Origin: CAXMST01 sp038206985
GTDB taxonomy: Bacteria; Actinomycetota; Thermoleophilia; Solirubrobacterales; 70-9
Length of the DNA: 64,000 bases
Assembly (NCBI GenBank): GCA_038206985.1
Contig: JBBRAH010000006.1
Location: 1 to 64,000, forward strand
Direction of reading: 5' to 3'
Part shown: piece by piece, positions 1-6,025 of the stretch
Layout: each line of letters begins with the position of its first letter
How positions within the stretch are numbered: the stretch's first letter is position 1
Made by a program: the position numbers and the translations under genes
The notes under the pieces: model-generated
Database searches by the model: none
What the model was told of the DNA's origin: nothing
What the model saw: only the letters and a program-made list of their open reading frames with translations

Positions 1-8
1 GCGGCGGC

Positions 9-641
9 GTGAGAGCGCTCGATGCATATCGCGAGCTGCTGGCGATGAATCAGATCATCGTCACCACGCGCGAGGCCGCTGCGCTGTGGGCGGTGGGGCA
101 GCGAACTACGAATCGCCGATTGCGGGGCCTCGAGTCGGCGGGATTTATCCGTCGCCTTCGCCAGGGCCTCTGGGCGCTGGACCCCGAGATCGAGCCGTTT
201 GTCGTCCCACCGTTCCTGACAGCCCCACTGTCCGCGTACGTGTCGTTCGCGTCCGCGCTGCGCTACCACGAAATGATCGAACAGATCCCGCGCCGGATCA
301 CGGTTGCCTCGCTGCAACGAGCGCAGACGGTCGAGACCAGCGTGGGGACCTACGACATCCACCAGCTTGCCCCGGATGTATTCGGTGGCTTCGCCGGATC
401 GGTCGAGACGGGCTATGTGGCGGAGCCCGAGAAGGCGCTGTTCGACGCCGCCTACGTGCGGGCGGCGGCCGGTTCGCAGGCGCACTTCCCGGAGCTGAGC
501 CTGCCGGCCGGCTTCGATCACGGACGCCTCCGGGAGTGGTTGGCGCGGATCCCCAGCCAACGCCTGAGAACCCGGGTCAGGACCCACCTCTCCGAAAGCC
601 TCGCTCATGCTGAGCGGGCCGCGTCTGGGCTTGGCGGCTGA
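9..641 (+). CDS. AbiEi-like type IV antitoxin / transcriptional regulator
   Basis: The 210-residue product begins with a winged-helix segment (about residues 15-57) in which a helix-turn-helix is followed by the wing sequence GFIRRLRQGLWAL. This arrangement is typical of AbiEi antitoxins and of predicted regulators of viral defence systems. The rest resembles the AbiEi C-terminal region, including the stretch EPEKALFDAAYVRA. Such proteins repress their own operon and neutralise a nucleotidyltransferase toxin (AbiEii). No AbiEii gene follows, so a partner would have to lie before the window. The GTG at 9 is the first usable start seen, but the true start may lie further upstream. The family is fairly clear; the role in a working module is inferred. 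Confidence 0.6.
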   Translation: MRALDAYRELLAMNQIIVTTREAAALWAVGQRTTNRRLRGLESAGFIRRLRQGLWALDPEIEPFVVPPFLTAPLSAYVSFASALRYHEMIEQIPRRITVASLQRAQTVETSVGTYDIHQLAPDVFGGFAGSVETGYVAEPEKALFDAAYVRAAAGSQAHFPELSLPAGFDHGRLREWLARIPSQRLRTRVRTHLSESLAHAERAASGLGG

Positions 642-706
642 CGGCGGCGGCTTGCGCGGCGCGCTATCGTTGCGGCCACCTCGTGCCCGGGGTCAGTTAG
701 CTCTTT

Positions 707-731
707 TCGCCCTCCCATGTGAGAAGGGCGA
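707..731 (+). other. Hairpin in the 5' region of rpmG
   Basis: TCGCCCT (707-713) and AGGGCGA (725-731) form a perfect 7-bp inverted repeat with an 11-nt loop. It lies 66 nt after the abiEi-like stop codon and 95 nt before rpmG. No T-run follows on either strand, so it is not a convincing terminator. It may be part of the untranslated leader of the rpmG-secE-nusG operon. I see no tRNA in 642-826. Confidence 0.3.
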
Positions 732-826
732 GGGACGACCGGCCGGGAGTGAGGGAGTTCAGGCCGACAGACAGTTGCGCCGGACGAAGCCCACAACACC
801 CCACCCGAGAGATTCAGAGCTGAGCC

Positions 827-988
827 ATGGCCGGAGATGTACGTATTGCCGTGACCCTCGCATGCGAGGAGTGCAAGCGGCGCAACTATCAGACCAACAA
901 GTCCCGTCGGAACAATCCCGACCGGATCGAGATGCCGAAGTACTGCCGCTGGTGCAGTAAGCACACGTCCCACAAGGAGACCCGCTGA
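827..988 (+). CDS. rpmG: 50S ribosomal protein L33
   Basis: This 53-residue protein begins MAGDVRIAVTLACEEC and is the small L33 protein of the large subunit. Cysteines 13, 16, 40 and 43 form two CxxC pairs, so this is the zinc-binding (C+) form. It directly precedes secE and nusG, the usual order in many bacteria (rpmG-secE-nusG-rplK-rplA). The ATG at 827 follows the sequence GAGATTCAGAGCTGAGCC, which offers only a weak ribosome-binding site. Length and Cys pattern match the family well. Confidence 0.93.
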   Translation: MAGDVRIAVTLACEECKRRNYQTNKSRRNNPDRIEMPKYCRWCSKHTSHKETR

Positions 989-1038
989 GGCAGTGAGCCG
1001 CGGCCCCGTGCCGCGGCACTCATCCACGGAGAAGATCG

Positions 1039-1575
1039 ATGGCGAAGTCACGAGCACAACGCAAGGCCGAACAGGCCAAAAAGCGCCAGCAGAGCCTGGA
1101 GGACCGCGCACGCCAGAAGCAGTCCGAGGCCCAGCACGACACGCAGGTGCCGGAGTCGGGCGAGGTTGCCGGGGTCGAGGCGGTCATCGAGGCCAGCCAC
1201 GAGCGGGCCGAGCGGCTCGAGCCGGAGCCGAGCTCCGCGCCGGAGGCCGGCAAGAGCACGCCCGAGGGCGCCGCCGAGGTCGACGAGGCAAAGCTCGACC
1301 GTCGCGAGCGCCGTCGCCTCGAGAAGGAGCGGGCCCGCAAGGCGCGCGAGTCGGCCGACCGGCGCGCGCCGAAGGAAGTCAAGGCCGAGCGCCAGCGCGG
1401 CCGGGTCGCCTCCTTCTTCGCCTCCGTCTGGAAGGAGCTGCAGAAGGTGCAGTGGCCGGACCGCGACACCCTCGTGCAGGCCTCCGCGGTCACCGTCATC
1501 TTCGTCGCAATAGCCGCCGCCTACCTGGGTGTGCTGGACGCGATCTTCAGCAGGCTGGTCGAACTGATCATCTGA
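1039..1575 (+). CDS. secE: Preprotein translocase subunit SecE with a long N-terminal extension
   Basis: SecE is the small clamp subunit of the SecYEG translocon in the inner membrane. The diagnostic part is the last 57 residues: the amphipathic helix with WKELQKVQWP (131-140) followed by one membrane segment (about 146-170). The preceding 120 residues are an unusual charged extension rich in Glu, Arg, Lys and Ala; a minimal SecE has only about 60 residues. The ATG at 1039 follows CGGAGAAG with good spacing. A GC-rich hairpin at 992-1020 lies between rpmG and this start without a T-run, so it does not look like a terminator. SecY is encoded much later in the window at 55262. Confidence 0.93.
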   Translation: MAKSRAQRKAEQAKKRQQSLEDRARQKQSEAQHDTQVPESGEVAGVEAVIEASHERAERLEPEPSSAPEAGKSTPEGAAEVDEAKLDRRERRRLEKERARKARESADRRAPKEVKAERQRGRVASFFASVWKELQKVQWPDRDTLVQASAVTVIFVAIAAAYLGVLDAIFSRLVELII

Positions 1576-1667
1576 TCGCCGCGATCCACCAACCAACCCA
1601 ACTTCACAACTTTTCCATTTCCCAAAGACAACGAGCAAGAGAGCTAGAGAGTCAGAGCTGTAGATAG

Positions 1668-2255
1668 ATGTTCCGCTGGTATGTGATCAACACCTACTCG
1701 GGTCACGAGAAGAAGGTCAAGCAGAACCTCGAGCACCGGGTCGAGACGATGAGCCAGGACCGCCGTGTCCGGCAGGTCGTCGTGCCCACCGAGGAAGTCT
1801 CCGAGATCAAGGACGGCAAGAAGATCAGCGTCGAGAAGCGCACCATGCCGGGCTACGTGCTCGTGCAGATGGAGATGACCGACGACGCCTGGAGCCTGGT
1901 CAAGAACACTCCGGGAGTCACCGGCTTCGTCGGCTCGCGCAACAAGCCCCTGCCGCTCTCCCCGGCCGAGGTGGACAACCTGCTCAAGACGCCGGAGCCC
2001 GCCGTGGCCGCCGGTGGTCCGAGCACGCCCTCCGGTGCTGCCGTCAGCGGTGGACCGGGGGCCCAGAGCCAGCCCAAGCAGCAGGCCCAGTACGAGATCG
2101 GCGAGACCGTCAAGGTCATCTCCGGACCGCTCGCCGACTTCAGCGGCGAGATCGCCGAGATCAACGACGACGCGGCCAAGCTCAAGGTTCTGGTCTCGAT
2201 CTTCGGCCGGGAGACCCCGGTCGAGGTTGGCTACGACCAGGTCAAGAAGGCCTAG
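1668..2255 (+). CDS. nusG: Transcription termination/antitermination factor NusG
   Basis: NusG binds RNA polymerase, influences pausing and termination, and links transcription to translation. The N-terminal NGN domain starts with MFRWYVINTYSGHEKKV and extends to about residue 105. A Pro/Ala/Gly/Gln-rich linker of about 35 residues follows, longer than usual. The C-terminal KOW domain (about 142-195) carries the family signature around IFGRETPVEVGYDQV. The ATG at 1668 lies after a 92-nt AT-richer spacer that ends in several AGAG-type purine runs. It is followed after 14 nt by rplK. Confidence 0.97.
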   Translation: MFRWYVINTYSGHEKKVKQNLEHRVETMSQDRRVRQVVVPTEEVSEIKDGKKISVEKRTMPGYVLVQMEMTDDAWSLVKNTPGVTGFVGSRNKPLPLSPAEVDNLLKTPEPAVAAGGPSTPSGAAVSGGPGAQSQPKQQAQYEIGETVKVISGPLADFSGEIAEINDDAAKLKVLVSIFGRETPVEVGYDQVKKA

Positions 2256-2269
2256 GAAGAGGTAGCGAG

Positions 2270-2701
2270 ATGGCCAAGAAAGTAATGACAATGATCAAGC
2301 TGCAGATCCCGGCCGGGGCTGCCAATCCGGCACCGCCGGTTGGTCCGGCGCTGGGCCAGCACGGCGTCAACATCATGGACTTCTGCAAGGCGTTCAACGC
2401 CCAGACCCAGCAGGACGCCGGCACGATCATCCCGGTTGAGATCACGGTCTACGAGGACCGCAGCTTCGACTTCATCACCAAGACCCCGCCGGCCGCGGTC
2501 CTGATCAAGGAGGCCGCCGGGATCAAGAAGGGCTCCGGCGTGCCGCACACCGACAAGGTGGGCAAGATCACCGTCGCGCAGGCGCGGGCGATCGCCGAGC
2601 AGAAGATGCCCGACCTGAACGCAAACGATCTCGATGCCGCGACCAAGATCATCGCCGGCACCGCCCGCTCGATGGGCGTCGAAGTGGAGGGAAGCCTCTA
2701 A
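2270..2701 (+). CDS. rplK: 50S ribosomal protein L11
   Basis: L11 forms part of the GTPase-associated centre of the large subunit. The 143-residue length and the N-terminal proline-rich stretch IPAGAANPAPPVGPALGQHG are typical. The C-terminal domain with GTARSMGVEVEG binds 23S rRNA. The ribosome-binding site GAAGAGG at 2256-2262 supports the ATG at 2270. The stop codon overlaps the rplA start by one base (TAATG), so the two genes are likely co-translated. Confidence 0.97.
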   Translation: MAKKVMTMIKLQIPAGAANPAPPVGPALGQHGVNIMDFCKAFNAQTQQDAGTIIPVEITVYEDRSFDFITKTPPAAVLIKEAAGIKKGSGVPHTDKVGKITVAQARAIAEQKMPDLNANDLDAATKIIAGTARSMGVEVEGSL

Positions 2702-3624
2702 TGGCACACGGAAAGCGCTATCGCGCGGCCTACGAGAAGGTCGACCGCAATCACCTCTACGAGCCGGCCGAGGCCGTCTCCCTGCTCAAGGGCGCCGCCT
2801 CGGCCAAGTTCGACGAGACCGTCGAGCTGCACATCCGGCTCGGCGTCAACGTGCGCCATGCCGAGGAACAGGTCCGCGGCACGCTCGCCCTCCCGCACGG
2901 GACCGGCGGCGACGTGACGATCGCCGTGTTCGCTGAGGGTGACGCGGCCAAGGCCGCGCAGGAGGCCGGCGCCGATTTCGTCGGCTCCGATGACCTCGCC
3001 GAGCGGATCGAGGCCGGCTGGACCGACTTCGACGTCGCGATCGCCACGCCCGACCAGATGCCCAAGGTCGGTCGTCTCGGCCGCGTGCTCGGTCCCCAGG
3101 GCCTGATGCCGAACCCCAAGGTCGGCACCGTCACCGACGATGTCGGCAAGGCCGTCGCCGAGTCCAAGTCGGGCAAGATCGAGTACCGGACCGACCGCCA
3201 GGCCGTGATCCACCTCGCGATCGGCAAGGCCAGCTTCGGCGCCGAGGCGATCCTCGAGAATTACGCCACGGTGATCGACGAGATCGTCAAGGCCAAGCCG
3301 GCCAGCTCCAAGGGCCGCTACCTGCTCAGCGTCACGCTGACCACGACGATGGGTCCCGGCGTCAAGGTCGATACCTCGCGGGTCACCGCGGCCGAGATCC
3401 TCACCGCCGCCGGCGAGGCGCCGGCCGAAGAAGCGGTGGCCGGCAACGGCCACAGCGCCCCGGCCCCGGCCGCCCCTGCAGCGGTTGCCGAGCCCGAGGC
3501 AGCGGTTGCCGCTGAGCCCGAGGCCGATCAGGAACTGGAGACGATCTCCGCCGAGGACGCAGGCTTCGAGGTCGAGGACCCCGACGCCGAGGCCGAGGCC
3601 GAGGCTGACGACTCCGAGGAGTAG
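2701..3624 (+). CDS. rplA: 50S ribosomal protein L1 with acidic C-terminal tail
   Basis: L1 forms the mobile stalk next to the ribosomal E site and often represses its own operon. Residues 1 to about 230 are a normal L1, with the signature VGRLGRVLGPQGLMPNPK near 121-138. A low-complexity tail of about 75 residues follows, first Ala/Pro/Val-rich and then strongly acidic, ending in EADDSEE. L1 is normally about 230-240 residues, so the tail is extra. The gene closes the rplK-rplA pair. The expected rplJ-rplL partners are about 12.4 kb further on. Confidence 0.95.
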   Translation: MAHGKRYRAAYEKVDRNHLYEPAEAVSLLKGAASAKFDETVELHIRLGVNVRHAEEQVRGTLALPHGTGGDVTIAVFAEGDAAKAAQEAGADFVGSDDLAERIEAGWTDFDVAIATPDQMPKVGRLGRVLGPQGLMPNPKVGTVTDDVGKAVAESKSGKIEYRTDRQAVIHLAIGKASFGAEAILENYATVIDEIVKAKPASSKGRYLLSVTLTTTMGPGVKVDTSRVTAAEILTAAGEAPAEEAVAGNGHSAPAPAAPAAVAEPEAAVAAEPEADQELETISAEDAGFEVEDPDAEAEAEADDSEE

Positions 3625-3659
3625 GCGGCTCCCTGGCGCAGTTGTGAGCAGAGGGGCAC

Positions 3660-3752
3660 TGTTGGGATATACCGACAGCGCACGATGGCTTGCGTATTGT
3701 CGGGATATTCCTGCAGGCGCTTCAGATCGGCTATTGTCGGGATATGTCTACG
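3660..3752 (+). promoter_or_regulatory. Three repeated operator-like sites before hipBA
   Basis: A near-palindrome TGTTGGGATATACCGACA lies at 3660-3677. A second copy, TGTCGGGATATTCCTGCA, lies at 3698-3715. A third, less symmetric copy starting TGTCGGGATAT lies at 3735-3752. Their starts are 38 and 37 bp apart. The third copy covers the probable hipB ATG at 3744. HipB proteins are known to bind several spaced operators in front of hipBA and to repress the operon; that these are the sites is inferred from position and symmetry. Confidence 0.7.
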
Positions 3753-4022
3753 GAACCACAGAGAAGCGGTCGGACCTGGATCGTCCGTTCGCCGGCGGAC
3801 CTGGGCCGGGCGATAAGCGGCCTGCGCCGGGTGACTGGACGCAACCAGCAGCAGCTCGCCGAGGAGGGTGGGCTGGGCCGGGATCTGCTCTCCGAACTCG
3901 AGAACGGTGCCGGCCCGATGGTGATTGGGAGGGTCTTGAGGATCTTGCGCCTGATGGGGGCGACTGTGACGATCACGCTGCCCCGCGAATCCGGGGGCGG
4001 GGAGAGAGATGGCGGCGAGTAA
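3744..4022 (+). CDS. hipB: HipB-like helix-turn-helix antitoxin
   Basis: This 92-residue protein has an XRE-type helix-turn-helix with LGRAISGLRRVTGRNQQQLAEEGG followed by a second helix pair typical of HipB. It should bind the operators in front of it and hold HipA inactive. The ATG at 3744 (MSTEPQRSG) is preferred over a TTG at 3690, because the longer start would read through two operator copies. There is no Shine-Dalgarno sequence. A TATTGT hexamer ends 6 nt before the ATG, so a leaderless message is possible. It overlaps hipA by 14 nt. Confidence 0.8.
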   Translation: MSTEPQRSGRTWIVRSPADLGRAISGLRRVTGRNQQQLAEEGGLGRDLLSELENGAGPMVIGRVLRILRLMGATVTITLPRESGGGERDGGE

Positions 4023-5241
4023 GCGGTTCGGCGTCTGGCTCGCAGGGGAGCGGGTGGCGGAACTCGAGCAGCGCCGCTGGCCCGGGATCAGCTGTCGCTA
4101 CGCCGAGCAGGTGCTGGAAAGCGTTCCGCTCAACTCGCCGCTGATCTCGTGTTCGTTGCCGCTCGCGGACGAGCGGCTTGACGCCCTCGCCTACTGCCAG
4201 GGGTTGCTGCCGGAGGGCCGGGCGCTCGAGTCGCTCGCCGCCCGGGCGGGGCTGGCGGTCAACGACAGCTTCGGCCTGCTGGCGAGATACGGTCGCGACA
4301 TTGCCGGAGCGCTGGTGATCTCCGAGCAGGAGCCCGACCCGACCCGAATGCGGGCCGAGCCCTACGAAGGGGATGCTCTGGCGGCGGCGGTCGGCGCGCT
4401 CGAGGAGCAGCCGCTCGGGGTCGGTGACGACAGCGAGCTCTCGCTGGCGGGTCTCCAGGACAAGCTCCTACTGGTGCGCCTCGACGACGGTGGCTGGGCC
4501 CGCCCCGCGCACGGCTATCCTTCTACGCACATCCTCAAGGCTGAGGACCGGCGCTTTCGAGGCATGGCTGCAGCCGAGGCTCAGTGCCTGGCGCTCGCCC
4601 GCAGCCTCGGGCTAACCTCAATTGAGGCCGAGTTCGAAACCTTCGAGGAGATTCCCTGCGTGATCGTTTCCCGCTTCGATCGCGAGACCGACTCCGCCAC
4701 TGGGGAGATCACGAGGGTGCACCAGGAGGACCTCTGCCAGGCGCTCGGTCTCGACCCGCGCGGCCCCGGCGGTCGCGGCAAGTACGAATCCGGGGGAGGT
4801 CCCTCGCTGAAGCAGGCTGCAGGTCTGCTCGAAGCCTGGGCCCGTGATCCAACCGCCGAGCGCGAGCGGCTACTCGCCGCCACGGCCTTCACGGTCCTGA
4901 TCGGGAACGCGGACGCGCACGGCAAGAACCTCGCCCTGCTCCATCCGGCACCTGACGAGGTGGCACTCGCCCCGCTTTATGACACGGTGCCGACGATGCT
5001 CTGGCCGAAGCTCCGGAAGACGGCCGCGATGTCCGTCGGCGCCGCCGTGGAGCTCGACCAGGTCGGCTTCTCCGACATCGTCGCCGAGGGGAGCTCATGG
5101 GGGCTGGCGCGGGACCGTGCAGCCGAGGTCGTCGAGGCGACCGTGACCGATGCATTGGAGCTCGTCCGGTCGGGGACCGTCGAACTCGGCGCGGAGCTCG
5201 AGGCGCTGGTCCGCGGCCAGGGCGGGCGTCTGATGCCCTGA
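4009..5241 (+). CDS. hipA: HipA-family serine/threonine kinase toxin
   Basis: HipA toxins phosphorylate targets such as glutamyl-tRNA synthetase and stop growth. The 410 residues contain the expected elements: SLAGLQDK (145-152, the flexible loop whose Ser is autophosphorylated in E. coli HipA), HILK (174-177, ATP-binding Lys), RFDR (222-225), the catalytic loop N300-A-D-A-H-G-K-N307, and the metal-binding PLYD (322-325). All key residues are present, so the kinase looks active. It overlaps hipB by 14 nt, which suggests coupled expression. The short N-terminal HipA domain fits full-length two-gene systems. Confidence 0.9.
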   Translation: MAASKRFGVWLAGERVAELEQRRWPGISCRYAEQVLESVPLNSPLISCSLPLADERLDALAYCQGLLPEGRALESLAARAGLAVNDSFGLLARYGRDIAGALVISEQEPDPTRMRAEPYEGDALAAAVGALEEQPLGVGDDSELSLAGLQDKLLLVRLDDGGWARPAHGYPSTHILKAEDRRFRGMAAAEAQCLALARSLGLTSIEAEFETFEEIPCVIVSRFDRETDSATGEITRVHQEDLCQALGLDPRGPGGRGKYESGGGPSLKQAAGLLEAWARDPTAERERLLAATAFTVLIGNADAHGKNLALLHPAPDEVALAPLYDTVPTMLWPKLRKTAAMSVGAAVELDQVGFSDIVAEGSSWGLARDRAAEVVEATVTDALELVRSGTVELGAELEALVRGQGGRLMP

Positions 5242-5270
5242 CCCGATCATACTGTACACTACTGCTGTAT

Positions 5271-5507
5271 ATGGCAGCCACCCGCACACAGATATATCTG
5301 ACGGCCGAGCAGCGGGAGCGGCTCGACGCATTGCGCCGGCGGCGCGGGGGCAGCCTGGCCGAGCAGGTTCGGGAGGCGGTCGATCTGTACCTCGCCAGCG
5401 AAGACGCCGAGCTGGCACCGACGCTCGAGGCGACCTTCGGGGCGCTGCCTGAACTCGAGGTCCCCGATCGCGCCGGATGGGGCCGCCGGGGAATCGCCGG
5501 GGTCTGA
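5271..5507 (+). CDS. Ribbon-helix-helix antitoxin (VapB/CopG-like)
   Basis: The 78-residue protein begins MAATRTQIYLTAEQRERL, the usual start of a ribbon-helix-helix DNA-binding fold, and continues with a helix predicted in SLAEQVREAVDLYLAS. The C-terminal part should wrap the toxin. The ATG at 5271 has no Shine-Dalgarno sequence. TACACT at 5255-5260 could be a -10 box 10 nt before it, and TACTGTACACTA at 5250-5261 is nearly palindromic. Its TGA overlaps the ATG of the PIN toxin by one base, the standard layout of vapBC operons. Confidence 0.75.
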   Translation: MAATRTQIYLTAEQRERLDALRRRRGGSLAEQVREAVDLYLASEDAELAPTLEATFGALPELEVPDRAGWGRRGIAGV

Positions 5508-5857
5508 TGGCCCGGCTTCTGGTCGATACCGATGTCCTGGTCGACCACCTCCGGGGCAGCCGGCGATTCGAACCGGCCCAGGACGAGATTCACTACTCGG
5601 TGATCACTCGCGCCGAGCTGTTCGCCGGCGATCAGGCGCAGCAGGACGCCGTCCGCACCCTGCTCGGCCCGTTCCGGGAGCGTCCCGTCGATCGGGCGAT
5701 CGCCGAGCTCGGCGGTGCGATCAGCCGGAGCGCCGGGATCACGCTGCCCGACGCACTGATCGCGGCGACGGCGCTGTCGGCCTCACTCACGGTGATCACC
5801 CGCAACGCAAAGCACTTCACCCGGGTCGACGGGCTTCCGGTCCGCGAGCCGGCCTGA
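5507..5857 (+). CDS. vapC: PIN-domain ribonuclease toxin (VapC family)
   Basis: A 116-residue PIN domain with all acidic active-site positions: D7 in LLVDTDVLVD, E37 in TRAELFAG, D82 in LPDALIAATA, and N100 in TRNAKHF. VapC toxins cut tRNA or rRNA when freed from their antitoxin. The start at 5507 overlaps the antitoxin stop (TGATG). The C-terminal sequence GLPVREPA recurs as a detached remnant at about 10533-10567. Confidence 0.88.
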   Translation: MARLLVDTDVLVDHLRGSRRFEPAQDEIHYSVITRAELFAGDQAQQDAVRTLLGPFRERPVDRAIAELGGAISRSAGITLPDALIAATALSASLTVITRNAKHFTRVDGLPVREPA

Positions 5858-5861
5858 GCGC

Positions 5862-5960
5862 GAGACGGCACAGGGAGGCTGGTTCCCCGCTTCACGGCGC
5901 GGGGGCAACCCGCCGCTTCCCTTCTCCGGGTGCCGGTTGCTTTCGGCCGGTAGGTGCCTT
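5862..5960 (+). other. Structured leader candidate before the SBBP-repeat gene
   Basis: Several complementary segments could fold into a compact RNA. GGCAC (5867-5871) can pair with GTGCC (5954-5958) to close the whole element. AGGGA (5872-5876) can pair with TCCCT (5918-5922) around a hairpin CCCCGC/GCGGGG (5885-5890/5899-5904). CCGG (5933-5936) can pair with CCGG (5947-5950). This nested layout is riboswitch-like, but I find none of the signature motifs of the cyclic di-GMP, cyclic di-AMP, SAM, cobalamin, TPP or FMN classes. Confidence 0.35.
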
Positions 5961-6025
5961 AGATTTCCGGAACTCAGAAAAGGGGCTGGCTCGGGTGCCG
6001 GCAGGAACTCAGCAGGGAGACGCTC

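Noticed and set aside
9..641. Complete AbiE type IV toxin-antitoxin pair
   Set aside because: No AbiEii nucleotidyltransferase follows; only the antitoxin-like gene is inside the window.
642..826. tRNA gene before rpmG, as in many genomes
   Set aside because: No cloverleaf or TTCGA-type arm is visible; no tRNA or rRNA was found anywhere in the window.
5862..5960. Assignment as a cyclic di-GMP, cyclic di-AMP or SAM riboswitch
   Set aside because: The signature core sequences of those classes are not present; kept only as an unclassified structure.
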